Source of the DNA: Oscillospiraceae bacterium
GTDB taxonomy: Bacteria; Bacillota; Clostridia; Oscillospirales; Oscillospiraceae
Assembly (NCBI GenBank): GCA_020025675.1
Contig: JAHHRS010000008.1
Span: 1 to 52,645, forward strand
Direction: 5' to 3'
Length of the DNA: 52,645 bases
Part shown: one piece after another, positions 1 through 8,626 of the stretch
Layout of the letters: every line of letters starts with the position of its first letter
Numbering within the stretch: position 1 is the stretch's first letter
Program-made: the position numbers and the translations under genes
The notes under the pieces: model-generated
What the model saw: only the letters and a program-made list of their open reading frames with translations
Database searches by the model: none
What the model was told of the DNA's origin: nothing

Positions 1-419
1 GGTTTAGGTGTAGGTTTAGGGGTAGGTTTGGGTGTAGATTTTACGCTGCTGTCAGGCTTTGTATTAGTACCGGCATCGGATTTTTTATTCTGAATTTCGT
101 TGCTTTTACTCTCTAGATCTCCGTCCTTTTTATCGTTAACAGCCGGAGATGCAAGGGATTTTTTATCGTCCTGTATTGGAGGGGCGTTCTTATAATCTGC
201 TGAATATTTATTTGCAGTTTCTTTCTTTGATGAACTGCTCTCAATTGAAATCTTATCGTTTTCCTTATTTATTGTCTCATGTCTTGAAATACGAATAAGA
301 CTGGGTGCCAGAATAAGTGCTGCAATAAGCACAGCTATACATGGCAGAGTAATCAAAACATACTTTTCATTTTTAGGTTCCGTCAAAGTCGCCCAAAGCT
401 TTTTAAAAAAGTTTTTCAT
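1..419 (-). CDS. Membrane-anchored protein with Lys/Pro-rich stalk, partial
   Basis: An ATG at 417-419 opens a frame that runs off the left edge (139 codons seen). The first 20 residues are charged and probably cytoplasmic, followed by one hydrophobic segment at about residues 21-43. After it comes a long hydrophilic stretch rich in Lys, Ser, Asp and Asn that turns into a TPKP repeat at the edge, the usual look of a wall- or periplasm-spanning linker before an extracellular domain that is not in the window. A promoter and a hairpin lie in its leader. The family cannot be named without the C-terminus. Seen: start, membrane segment, repeat. Inferred: surface location. Confidence 0.6.
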   Translation of the reverse strand, partial: MKNFFKKLWATLTEPKNEKYVLITLPCIAVLIAALILAPSLIRISRHETINKENDKISIESSSSKKETANKYSADYKNAPPIQDDKKSLASPAVNDKKDGDLESKSNEIQNKKSDAGTNTKPDSSVKSTPKPTPKPTPK

Positions 420-443
420 GAATTTTCTCTCTTTTCTTACAAA

Positions 444-466
444 CGCCCTTTTATATGAAAAGGGCG
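444..466 (-). other. Leader hairpin
   Basis: A perfect 9-bp stem, CGCCCTTTT paired with AAAAGGGCG around a 5-nt loop, lies between the promoter at 498-527 and the start codon at 419. On the minus strand it is followed only by a short T-poor stretch, so it is a weak terminator at best. It could be a transcript-stabilising hairpin or an attenuator. Confidence 0.4.
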
Positions 467-497
467 GTACTACTAAGGTTAAAATACACCTGCTGAT

Positions 498-527
498 ATA
501 TTAACCCACGGTGTAGTATCTTGTCAA
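498..527 (-). promoter_or_regulatory. Promoter of the left-edge gene
   Basis: Minus-strand TTGACA (522-527) and TAATAT (498-503) separated by 18 bp, a good sigma-A type match, about 80 bp upstream of the start at 419. Confidence 0.6.
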
Positions 528-624
528 TCTTTTTTGGCGATTTTGTATCCGCTTTGTTTCTTTTTATATTTTACATATTTTTTGAAGCTTGTAGAAACCA
601 GCAGTTTATGTTAAAATAAAGGTC

Positions 625-2991
625 ATGAATACTAAGTTTAATGAAGAATTCGCTAATGCGAGAAGAGCGTACATAAACGCTGAATTTAAAGATTTAAATA
701 ATATGCAGCGCGAGGCGGTATTGGCCACGGAGGGGCCATTGCTGATACTGGCGGGAGCCGGAAGCGGCAAGACCACAGTGTTAATAAACCGCATTGCTAA
801 CCTTTTAAAATACGGAAAAGGCAGCGACAGCTCAGAGCTTCCGCAGAATGCCGATGAAACGATGCTTAGTGCCCTAAAAGCCAAATCACCTAAAGCAGCT
901 CAGTTTGCTGCTTTAGACCCGGTTGAACCCTGGCGTATTCTGGCAATCACTTTTACAAATAAGGCTGCAGAGGAGTTAAAGGCAAGACTTCAAAATATGC
1001 TGGGAAGTGCGGGAGATGATATTTGGGCCTGCACATTTCATTCTGCATGCGTCAAAATTTTAAGGCGTGATGCTGAAAAACTTGGTTTTTCAAGCAGTTT
1101 TTCCATTTATGATACATCTGACAGTCTCAGCCTTTTAAAGCGTATTATTAAAGACATGGACCTTGACGATAAGGTGTTTAAGCCCAGAAGTGTATTAAAC
1201 GCAATAAGTTCTGCCAAGGACTCACAGATATTACCTGCTGAATTTTTAAAGGGAGCAGAAGCTGCCTTAGATATGCGAAAAAAGAAGATAGGTGAAATTT
1301 ACTCCGAATATATGCGCCGTCTTTTCTCTGCGGACGCAATGGACTTTGATGACCTTATATCTTTTACGGTAAAGCTTTTACAGGAGCATGACGATGTAAG
1401 AAAATACTGGCAGGAGCGTTTCCGATATGTACTTATAGACGAGTATCAGGACACAAACCATCTCCAGTATCTTCTGGCTTCTATTCTTGCCGGCGGCAGG
1501 GGCAATATATGCGTTGTTGGTGATGATGACCAGAGTATTTATAAATTCAGAGGCGCAACCATAGAAAATATTCTTTCCTTTGAAAATCAGTACAAAAACT
1601 GCCGCACCATACGGCTTGAGCAAAATTACCGTTCAACCGAGCACATATTAAACGCTGCCAACGCTGTCATAAGAAATAACAATGGCAGAAAAGGCAAGGA
1701 ACTTTGGACGAAAAACGGTACAGGCGATAAATTAAAACTTTATGTAGCGGATAATGAAAATGAAGAAGCCCGATACATTGCCTCTGCCATTATGTCCGAT
1801 TACGGTAAGGGTGCCAATTTCCGCGACCACGCTGTGCTGTACAGAATGAATGCACAGTCCAGCCAGCTTGAATTTGCATTTAAGCGAGCCGGAATACCCT
1901 ACCGTGTCATTGGAGGCAACCGTTTTTTTGACAGAGCGGAAATTAAAGATGTTCTTTCTTATCTAAACCTTATTGCCGTTCCCTCTGATGACCTTAGACT
2001 TTTAAGAATAATAAACTCACCGCCCAGAGGTATAGGTGCAAAGAGTATTGATACCCTCAGCTCTGTTGCCGCAAGAGAGAGGGCCAGTCTTTTTGAAATT
2101 GCTGATACAGCCGACAGGTATCCCGAACTCCAAAGAACTGCAATTAAATTACGTCAGTTTGCAAATATGATAAAAGAGCTTAGGAGTTTTTCCGAAACGC
2201 ACTCACCCGATCAGCTTTTCGATGAGCTTTTAAGCAAGAGCGGCTACCTTAATATGCTTGAACTTTCCGAGGATGAAAAAGACAAAGAACGTGCGGAAAA
2301 CGTTAAAGAGCTTAAAACCAGTATCATTGAGTATATGAGAAGCTCTGGTGACATGTCTCTGGAAGGGTATCTGGCAAACGTTTCCCTTTACACCGATTTG
2401 GATAATTACGATAAGGATTCAGACTGTGTTGTGATGATGACAATGCACAGCGCAAAGGGACTTGAATTTCCTACCGTATTTATAAGCGGCATGGAGGAAG
2501 GTATTTTTCCCGGAACAAAAGTTATAGGCGAACCGGATGAAATGGAAGAAGAGCGCCGTCTTTGCTATGTTGCTCTCACAAGAGCAAAGGAAAAGCTCTT
2601 CCTTGTTTGTGCTAAACAGAGAATGCTTTTCGGACGTACCACTGCTAACAGGGTTTCACGCTTTGTAGATGAGATTTCGGAAGATGACATTGAAAAAGAT
2701 ATTCCCGACGGATACGCATACAGTGATAAAAGTTACAACACTCCTTGGGACTACACTCCCCCGGAGCGCCGTACTAATTACGGAAGTATTCCCGGTTTTA
2801 CCCCCGTCACAAAAACCGTCTCCTCTGATTTTAATACAGGAGACAATATTCGTCACAAGTCTTTCGGACAGGGTACCATAGTTAAAATGACGCCTATGGG
2901 CGGAGATTTCCTTATAGAAATAAACTTTGAGGGCATCGGCACAAAAAAACTTATGCTTAGAGCTGCCGCTCCGTACATGACCAAGGTGTAA
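625..2991 (+). CDS. pcrA: ATP-dependent DNA helicase PcrA (UvrD/Rep superfamily 1)
   Basis: 788 residues, a little longer than typical PcrA. SF1 helicase motifs appear in order: Walker A AGAGSGKT (residues 43-50), DEYQDT Walker B, GDDDQSIYKFRGA, QNYRS, MTMHSAKGLEFP and ALTRAKEKL. The C-terminal end carries the GDNIRHKSFGQGTI stretch typical of the PcrA Tudor-like domain that contacts RNA polymerase. It unwinds DNA 3' to 5' in nucleotide-excision and mismatch repair and removes RecA or replication blocks. A short AAAGG sits 3 nt before the ATG. The gene stands alone and ends before a hairpin terminator at 3063-3096. A TTGTAG/TTAAAA promoter (589-616) would give an almost leaderless mRNA, so the exact promoter is unsure. 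Confidence 0.96.
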   Translation: MNTKFNEEFANARRAYINAEFKDLNNMQREAVLATEGPLLILAGAGSGKTTVLINRIANLLKYGKGSDSSELPQNADETMLSALKAKSPKAAQFAALDPVEPWRILAITFTNKAAEELKARLQNMLGSAGDDIWACTFHSACVKILRRDAEKLGFSSSFSIYDTSDSLSLLKRIIKDMDLDDKVFKPRSVLNAISSAKDSQILPAEFLKGAEAALDMRKKKIGEIYSEYMRRLFSADAMDFDDLISFTVKLLQEHDDVRKYWQERFRYVLIDEYQDTNHLQYLLASILAGGRGNICVVGDDDQSIYKFRGATIENILSFENQYKNCRTIRLEQNYRSTEHILNAANAVIRNNNGRKGKELWTKNGTGDKLKLYVADNENEEARYIASAIMSDYGKGANFRDHAVLYRMNAQSSQLEFAFKRAGIPYRVIGGNRFFDRAEIKDVLSYLNLIAVPSDDLRLLRIINSPPRGIGAKSIDTLSSVAARERASLFEIADTADRYPELQRTAIKLRQFANMIKELRSFSETHSPDQLFDELLSKSGYLNMLELSEDEKDKERAENVKELKTSIIEYMRSSGDMSLEGYLANVSLYTDLDNYDKDSDCVVMMTMHSAKGLEFPTVFISGMEEGIFPGTKVIGEPDEMEEERRLCYVALTRAKEKLFLVCAKQRMLFGRTTANRVSRFVDEISEDDIEKDIPDGYAYSDKSYNTPWDYTPPERRTNYGSIPGFTPVTKTVSSDFNTGDNIRHKSFGQGTIVKMTPMGGDFLIEINFEGIGTKKLMLRAAAPYMTKV

Positions 2992-3062
2992 AATACGGGT
3001 ATAACTGTTCTCTTATTTCACTCAGATATTGTATCATAAACATATTCAAAAATTATCATATA

Positions 3063-3096
3063 AGAAAAAAGGAGCAGTATAAGCTGCTTCTTTTTT
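3063..3096 (+). terminator. Rho-independent terminator of pcrA
   Basis: A stem of AAGAAAAAAGGAGCAG paired with CTGCTTCTTTTTT around a short loop, ending in T6, 70 bp after the pcrA stop. Confidence 0.75.
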
Positions 3097-3143
3097 ACTG
3101 GGTTTTTCTAATTTGCATATTTAAAATGAAGTTTTAAAGAAAA

Positions 3144-3155
3144 TTTTCCCCAAAA
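3144..3155 (+). promoter_or_regulatory. Candidate operator box, copy 1
   Basis: TTTTCCCCAAAA lies 7 bp before the TTGTAT -35 box (3163-3168) of the regulator gene; the -10 is TAAAAT (3187-3192). The box and its spacing recur at 4365-4376 before the MFS gene. Confidence 0.5.
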
Positions 3156-3210
3156 CAGCAGCTTGTATTGTCTTTAGTATATATGATAAAATATTTCCGA
3201 GGTGATAATA

Positions 3211-4359
3211 ATGAAATATCCTCAGTTTCTTATTCGCCATGAAAGGCTGAAACGGAATTGGAGTCAGGAAGGTCTTTGCAAAGATATATGCACAGTCTCT
3301 TACCTTTCGAAAATAGAGCAGGGCAAAGCGGAGCCTTCCGCCGAAATATTGTCTCTGCTTTTTGAGCGCTTGGGAGTTGAATGGCAAAGCACGGGAATTT
3401 ACCAAGAGCTTATAGAAAACGCATGGGAACTGCTGCTATCCGGCCATACAAGACGATTTCAAAAACTTTGTGCATCTCCAATCTGGAATAAATATTTAAA
3501 CAGTATATACGGTTTGGATGCACTTTTGCTTAAAACTGTAAGCAAAGATGGTGCAAAGCCTCTTCCGGAAGCTATAGAAGTATGTATGGACCACAGGCAG
3601 CTCTCTATACAAAGAGCTTTGCAGGAGCGTTTTGAAGAGGCAATAAAGCTTAACCCCTGCTCTTTTATCTATCTAACCGCCGGAAATTATCGCTACTGGA
3701 ACGGAGAAAATACAAGAGCCATTGAGCTTTTACAGCTTGCGATTCAGCAGGCAGCATCTGAGGGCAGAGCACTGAACATAATGTATTCACACTATTATAT
3801 AGGCTCATGCTACTCAAATCTCCTGTATTTTGATGCCATGAACTCTCATTATAAAATTGCAAGAAGTCTGGCTCTTGATTTGGGCGAATACACCATCCTT
3901 AATTCTATTGATTACAATATTGCTTCTACAAGAATTGAGTTGGGACAATATACTGAGGCTCTTCGCTACTTTGAGGGCTGCAAGGAAGAGAACCTGATGA
4001 ACCTGCACAAGCTTTCAATATGCTATGAAAAAACAGGGCAAAAGGCTAAAGCTCAGGCAGTTCTCAACAGGGCTTTTGAGATTATGAAAGAAAAGCCGGA
4101 CGAAACGTGGGAAAAAATTTGCAGGATTGTTGAAATTCGCCTAAATAATGATAATTATTTGGACTGTGAGGAATACGGCCGTGTCCTTGTAAATTGCTTT
4201 AAGGAGATGAGAGCAAAAATGCCCGTGGGATTCTGCATTTTCCATATGCCATGGATGCTTGAATATCTCGAACACAAGCGAAAATATAAACAGGCTTACG
4301 AACTTTTGCTTGCTTTTCCCTCTTACCGCCAAAAAGCAGCCTTTAAAGGTGAACTTTGA
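3211..4359 (+). CDS. XRE-family regulator with C-terminal TPR-like repeats
   Basis: The ATG at 3211 is preceded by GAGGTG at good distance; a GTG nine bases upstream overlaps that site, so 3211 is chosen (382 residues). Residues 5-60 form an XRE helix-turn-helix (the RLKRNWSQEGLCKD and SYLSKIEQGKAEPS stretches). The rest is helical with tetratricopeptide-like units such as RALNIMYSHYYIGSCY and LGQYTEALRYFE, the architecture of Rgg/PlcR/RRNPP-type sensors that bind peptides through the TPR domain. The next gene is an MFS exporter, and both promoters share a TTTTCCCCAAWA box at the same position, so autoregulation and control of the exporter are likely. The ligand is unknown. Confidence 0.85.
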   Translation: MKYPQFLIRHERLKRNWSQEGLCKDICTVSYLSKIEQGKAEPSAEILSLLFERLGVEWQSTGIYQELIENAWELLLSGHTRRFQKLCASPIWNKYLNSIYGLDALLLKTVSKDGAKPLPEAIEVCMDHRQLSIQRALQERFEEAIKLNPCSFIYLTAGNYRYWNGENTRAIELLQLAIQQAASEGRALNIMYSHYYIGSCYSNLLYFDAMNSHYKIARSLALDLGEYTILNSIDYNIASTRIELGQYTEALRYFEGCKEENLMNLHKLSICYEKTGQKAKAQAVLNRAFEIMKEKPDETWEKICRIVEIRLNNDNYLDCEEYGRVLVNCFKEMRAKMPVGFCIFHMPWMLEYLEHKRKYKQAYELLLAFPSYRQKAAFKGEL

Positions 4360-4364
4360 GCTAT

Positions 4365-4376
4365 TTTTCCCCAATA
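4365..4376 (+). promoter_or_regulatory. Candidate operator box, copy 2
   Basis: TTTTCCCCAATA, 7 bp before the -35 box of the MFS gene; matches copy 1 at 3144-3155 in sequence and spacing. Confidence 0.5.
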
Positions 4377-4383
4377 TACTCCA

Positions 4384-4413
4384 TTGTGCTTCTTTAAAGC
4401 CATATGTTAAAAT
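4384..4413 (+). promoter_or_regulatory. Promoter of the MFS gene
   Basis: TTGTGC (4384-4389), 17 bp, TTAAAA (4407-4412). The predicted transcript start near 4419 lies after an in-frame ATG at 4414, which supports translation from 4432. Confidence 0.5.
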
Positions 4414-4431
4414 ATGGAAAGAGGTGAGAAA

Positions 4432-5664
4432 ATGAAGAAAAAACTTTGGACTAAAAATTTTACACTGCTTATTATCGCCACAATTTTAGGCGGTATCGGC
4501 GGAATTGCCGGCAATTTTGCGATGTCCTTTCTGGTCTATGATGAAACAGGCAGCACATTAGCTTCAGCTATTATTGTTGCCGTTGCCTTTATACCCGGAT
4601 TTATAATCCCTATATTTGCCGCTCCTTATATGGACAGACTTCCCCGTAAGCTTTTTCTCGTTGGCGGAGATTTAGTTAACGGATTATTGTACACCCTTGC
4701 AGGTTTTTATCTGCTTAAAATGCCCTTTTCTTACGCAGGCTATGTCTGTTTTTCTCTGCTTTTGCAGTCCCTTGGCAGCTTTGATATGCTGGCATATAAC
4801 AGCATTTACCCAAACCTTATTCCCGAAGGCATGGAGCAAAAGGGTTATGCCGTATCGTCAATGGTCTATCCCGTACTTATGGTAATTATGATGCCGATAG
4901 CGGCATGGCTGATGGACACCATAGGCGTGGCATGGATACTTATTATTCAGGGTACTTTATCTATGCTGGCTGCATGCATCGAAAGCGGTATTAAAATTAA
5001 CGAAGAAAAGAGAATGAACGGAGAGAAGTTTTCCTTTAATCTTTGGAAGCGAGACATAAAAGACGCTCTTGAATTTATTAAAAGAGAAAAAGGCATTGGC
5101 TATTCTTATCTTTATACCGGTTTTGCAAACGGTATAGCCAACGGTTACGGCCCTATAATGATAGCCTTTTTCCGTACTGCTCCCGGATTTACCGTAGCAA
5201 TGTACTCCTTTTTCTCCGTTGCGGAATGTATAGGGCGTGCTATTGGCGGATTATTCCACTATAATCTTAAGATCAAAAAAGAGAAAAAATTTAATCTATG
5301 TTTCTTTATTTATGAATTTTACGATTTAATGGATGCCTGTCTTTTATTCCTTCCCTATCCTTTCATGCTTTTAAACCGGGCTGTATGCGGCTTTTTAGGT
5401 TCTAACAGCGCATCGCTCCGTGAAGCAGCCCTGCAGAGTTATATTCCCGATGAATACAGAGCCCGTGTTATTGCATTCTCAGATATTCTGTTTTTTGCAA
5501 TGGGTGGTATTCTTTCCCTTCTTATAGGTGCTCTGGGTGAAGTTTTGGATTACAGACTGTGCATGCTTGTATGCGGCGTGTCGGGAATGCTGTTTGCATA
5601 TTTCATCATATGGAGAAAGAGAAAATACACCAAACAAATTTTTACCGAAAAAGCGAATATTTAA
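4432..5664 (+). CDS. MFS transporter
   Basis: 410 residues with about 12 hydrophobic segments in two halves joined by a charged loop near residue 190-215 (EEKRMNGEKF). Between segments 2 and 3 is PYMDRLPRKLFLVGG, the MFS loop motif. The start is the ATG after GAGGTGAG; an ATG 18 bases upstream has no ribosome site. It resembles MFS_1/MFS_3 drug or small-molecule exporters. It directly follows the XRE-TPR regulator and shares its promoter box, so it probably exports or detoxifies the molecule or peptide that the regulator senses. Substrate unknown. Confidence 0.85.
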   Translation: MKKKLWTKNFTLLIIATILGGIGGIAGNFAMSFLVYDETGSTLASAIIVAVAFIPGFIIPIFAAPYMDRLPRKLFLVGGDLVNGLLYTLAGFYLLKMPFSYAGYVCFSLLLQSLGSFDMLAYNSIYPNLIPEGMEQKGYAVSSMVYPVLMVIMMPIAAWLMDTIGVAWILIIQGTLSMLAACIESGIKINEEKRMNGEKFSFNLWKRDIKDALEFIKREKGIGYSYLYTGFANGIANGYGPIMIAFFRTAPGFTVAMYSFFSVAECIGRAIGGLFHYNLKIKKEKKFNLCFFIYEFYDLMDACLLFLPYPFMLLNRAVCGFLGSNSASLREAALQSYIPDEYRARVIAFSDILFFAMGGILSLLIGALGEVLDYRLCMLVCGVSGMLFAYFIIWRKRKYTKQIFTEKANI

Positions 5665-5670
5665 AAAGAA

Positions 5671-5701
5671 AGCTCAGTCAAAATTGACTGAGCTTTTTTT
5701 A
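5671..5701. terminator. Bidirectional terminator between MFS gene and aroQ
   Basis: A perfect 10-bp stem AGCTCAGTCA/TGACTGAGCT with an AAAT loop, T7 on the plus side and a T-rich tract on the minus side; it sits between two convergent genes. Confidence 0.85.
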
Positions 5702-5721
5702 GACAAAGGTCTGAGTTTTTG

Positions 5722-6153
5722 TCACTCTAAATATGATTTTAAAAATAAGATTGCCTGCCTGTATCCCTCAAAGCCCATACCCTTTACAGTCTTAATACAG
5801 GCCATACCGGGATAGGATATTTGACGAAAATCTTCTCTACTGCTTATATCTGACAAGTGCACCTCCACAGCCGGAAGATTAACAGCCTTTAAAGCGTCCA
5901 GAATAGCAATACTGGTATGAGTATAGGCAGCAGGATTTATAACTATACCGTCTGCATTATTGTAGGCACTCTGTATTATGTCAACCAGTTCTCCCTCATG
6001 GTTAGACTGAAAAATCTTATACTCCAAGCCTGCCTCTCTGCAGCTGCTTTCTATAAAGCTGCAAAGAGCGGAATAATCTTCTTTACCGTATATATCAGGC
6101 TCTCTAAGTCCTAAAAGGTTAAGGTTCGGGCCGTTAATAATAAATAATTTCAC
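5722..6153 (-). CDS. aroQ: Type II 3-dehydroquinate dehydratase
   Basis: 143 residues, the usual length of the dodecameric type II enzyme that converts 3-dehydroquinate to 3-dehydroshikimate (step 3 of the shikimate pathway). Seen: NGPNLNLLGLREPDIYG (catalytic Tyr), QSNHEGELVD, NPAAYTHTS (catalytic His) and EVHLSD followed by RE.FR. The start is GTG, sharing GTGA with the stop of the upstream fusion gene, with GGAG seven bases before. Two small departures from the usual family text are ILDAL for IRDAL and HLSD for HLSN. Last gene of the aro operon. Confidence 0.95.
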   Translation of the reverse strand: MKLFIINGPNLNLLGLREPDIYGKEDYSALCSFIESSCREAGLEYKIFQSNHEGELVDIIQSAYNNADGIVINPAAYTHTSIAILDALKAVNLPAVEVHLSDISSREDFRQISYPGMACIKTVKGMGFEGYRQAILFLKSYLE

Positions 6154-7619
6154 TTTAATTTCTCCAAAATGGTATTGGCGGTTTGAGATGGACTTTTATC
6201 GTTAAGAACTGCAAAGTCGGAAAAGTCACTGTACATCTTTTCTCTTTCAGCATATATATTTTCTATGCCTTTAGCTTGAGATATAGGTCTTGAGTCAGAC
6301 GGTAAAAGGGATAGCTCTCTCTTTATCCATACAATATGTGAATTTTGATGCAGCAAGGGATAGTTTTCCTCTCTTGTAACAGCGCCGCCACCTGTTGCAA
6401 TTACAGCCCCTGACAGCTTTCCCAGTTCGGAAAGGACTTTTGTTTCCAAGGTTCTGAAATGACTTTCTCCGAATTTTGTGAAAATTTCCGGTATAGTCAT
6501 TCCTTCATTTTCCTCAATAATGTGATCGCTGTCATATACCTTTCTGCCGGAAATTTTTGAAAGTTCTTCCGCTACTGTTGATTTACCGCATCCCGGCATA
6601 CCCACAAGCACAATATTTTCCATTGAAAGTCTAAGCTCCCGCATTGCACTTTCTATTGCGCTTTCCGGGATTTTTCTGCCGGAAAACTGTTCGCTGCTGC
6701 CCTTAGCCTGACTTACCAGCATATAAAGTCCGCCGGCACATGGAATATTTAAGCTTTCTGCCTGCATTATCAGCGCCGTTCTAACAGGATTATATACAAG
6801 GTCAAACACCGCCTTGCACTTTGGAAACAGGCTTAAATCAACAGCCGCTTTCCCGTTATCCGGATACATTCCCAAAGGGGTGGCGTTTACTATTATCTCA
6901 CTGTCGAAGTGGCGGCTGAGATTATTGTAGTTATCTTCTCCGTGTCTTGATATAACATAAAGCTCTGATACACCCATATCCTTTAAAACCGCACAAACAG
7001 CGGCTGAAGCTCCGCCGCTTCCAAACACAACAGCCTTTCTGTCCTTTACCTCAACACCCAGTTTTTTTACAAGGCACTCAAAGCCGTAGGCATCCGTATT
7101 ATCTCCGTATATGCTGCCGTCCGGTCGTTTAATGAGAGTATTGACACTGCCGATTTTTTTTGCTCTGTCCGACAGCTCGGAACACATGGGAAGAACAGTT
7201 TTCTTATAGGGCATTGTGACGTTAAGCCCGTCCCAGTTCCCGTTTTTTATAAAATCCTCTACTTGTTCGGAATTTTTTTCATACAGCTTGTATTGGTAAT
7301 CCCCAAATTTTGAATGTATTTGAGGAGAGTAACTGTGCCTTAGTTTATCCCCCAAAAGGCCGCACTTGCCGCGCTGTATATTGCGGCTCATCTCCAGTAT
7401 TTTTTTATATAGTTCAACCGTTTCCTCCCAATATTCAGGACTGCAAACTGATTTAATCCATTCGATTTTATCATTTTCTCTTTTTTCGTCCAAAACAGGA
7501 ACGGAGTTTTTCTTTTTATACTCCCCTACTTTCCGTGAAACGTCCATGCGGGCGCAGAAAAGCTCTATTAACTCACGGTCTATTTTGTCTATTTCTGCTC
7601 TTAAACTTTTTATGTCCAT
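6150..7619 (-). CDS. Trifunctional chorismate mutase / shikimate dehydrogenase / shikimate kinase
   Basis: 489 residues with three enzyme domains. Residues 1-85 are an AroQ-class chorismate mutase (LRAEIDKIDRELIEL, Arg/Lys-rich helices, RENDKIEWI). Residues 86-330 are AroE: SYSPQIH, LNVTMPYKKTV with the catalytic Lys, SVNTL, GDNTDAYGF, the GSGGASAAV nucleotide loop and NATPLGMYP. Residues 333-489 are AroK: P-loop GMPGCGKST, DSDHIIE, FR.LE, TGGGAV and the SRPI lid. One chain would do steps 4 and 5 of the pathway and also chorismate to prephenate, committing carbon to Phe/Tyr. The start overlaps the aroC stop as TAATG; the stop overlaps aroQ as GTGA. All domains look full length, so it is not a frameshift artefact. 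Confidence 0.93.
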   Translation of the reverse strand: MDIKSLRAEIDKIDRELIELFCARMDVSRKVGEYKKKNSVPVLDEKRENDKIEWIKSVCSPEYWEETVELYKKILEMSRNIQRGKCGLLGDKLRHSYSPQIHSKFGDYQYKLYEKNSEQVEDFIKNGNWDGLNVTMPYKKTVLPMCSELSDRAKKIGSVNTLIKRPDGSIYGDNTDAYGFECLVKKLGVEVKDRKAVVFGSGGASAAVCAVLKDMGVSELYVISRHGEDNYNNLSRHFDSEIIVNATPLGMYPDNGKAAVDLSLFPKCKAVFDLVYNPVRTALIMQAESLNIPCAGGLYMLVSQAKGSSEQFSGRKIPESAIESAMRELRLSMENIVLVGMPGCGKSTVAEELSKISGRKVYDSDHIIEENEGMTIPEIFTKFGESHFRTLETKVLSELGKLSGAVIATGGGAVTREENYPLLHQNSHIVWIKRELSLLPSDSRPISQAKGIENIYAEREKMYSDFSDFAVLNDKSPSQTANTILEKLK

Positions 7620-8626
7620 TATAAAATTTCCTTTTTTCTGCCTAATAAGGCGTCATATACCGCAAGTGCCGCCACAGCCTCTGCACACGGCAAAGCCCGA
7701 GGCACAATGCAGGGATCGTGTCTGCCATGAACGCTTATGCTTTTTTCTTCCATACTGCTTAAATCAACGCTCCTCTGCTTTTTGGCTATTGAAGGCGTAG
7801 GCTTAATATACAGTCTGAATACAAGGGGCATACTATTAGTAATTCCGCCCAAAACTCCGCCGCAGTTATTTGTTAAAGTGACTATATTACCGTCCGTAAT
7901 GGTAAAGTCATCATTATTTTCACTGCCCAGCATTTCGGCGCACTTCGCACCCGCTCCGAACTCTATCCCCTTAACTCCCGGAATTGCAAATGCAGCAGAA
8001 GATATTCTGCTTTCCATACCATCGAAAAGCGGACCTCCCAGACCTGCAGGAATATTTTCAGCCGTACATTCAATAACCCCGCCAACAGAGTCCCCCTGCG
8101 CCTTTACTTTCAATATTAGCTCTTCCGCTTTTTTCATATCGGTCAGACCGCCTATGGATAATACGCGGGAATTTATTTTTATTCCTTCTCTCTCCAAAAG
8201 CAGTTTGCAAATACCGCCGCCAAGGCAAAGAGGTGCAGTCATACGCCCTGAAAAAGCACCGCCTCCGGAATAATCCTGAAAGCCGTTATATTTAATTTTG
8301 GCTGTATAGTCTGCGTGTCCCGGTCTTGGCAAGGTTTTATATTCTTCATAATCAGAAGCTTTTACGTCAGTATTTCGTATTATCGCCGTTATCGGAACGC
8401 CGCAGGTAACGTTTTCTTTTAAACCGGACAAAAATTCCGGCACATCACTTTCTTTTCTCGCTGTAGAAAGAGGGCTTTTCCCCGGTGCGCGCCTGTCCAT
8501 AAAGCTTTGCAGCTCTGCAAAATCAAGCTCAAAACCTGCCGGAACTCCTTCTAAGCACATACCTATTGCCGCAGAATGGGACTGTCCGAAGATATTAAGC
8601 TTTATATTTTCTCCGTATATACTCAT
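7619..8626 (-). CDS. aroC: Chorismate synthase
   Basis: 335 residues from the ATG at 8626, which overlaps the aroA stop (ATGA) and has GGGAG upstream; longer in-frame starts lie inside aroA and are not used. It converts EPSP to chorismate with reduced FMN (step 7). Seen: FGQSHSAAIG near the N-terminus (the family text is often GESHG), RPGHADYT, GGGAFSGR, GGITNSMP and the C-terminal GRHDPCIVPRALPCAEA signature. Neighbours on both sides belong to the same pathway. Confidence 0.95.
   Translation of the reverse strand: MSIYGENIKLNIFGQSHSAAIGMCLEGVPAGFELDFAELQSFMDRRAPGKSPLSTARKESDVPEFLSGLKENVTCGVPITAIIRNTDVKASDYEEYKTLPRPGHADYTAKIKYNGFQDYSGGGAFSGRMTAPLCLGGGICKLLLEREGIKINSRVLSIGGLTDMKKAEELILKVKAQGDSVGGVIECTAENIPAGLGGPLFDGMESRISSAAFAIPGVKGIEFGAGAKCAEMLGSENNDDFTITDGNIVTLTNNCGGVLGGITNSMPLVFRLYIKPTPSIAKKQRSVDLSSMEEKSISVHGRHDPCIVPRALPCAEAVAALAVYDALLGRKKEIL

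Noticed and set aside
7737..8273. A 178-codon plus-strand open frame
   Set aside because: Antisense to aroC; no ribosome site or family features.
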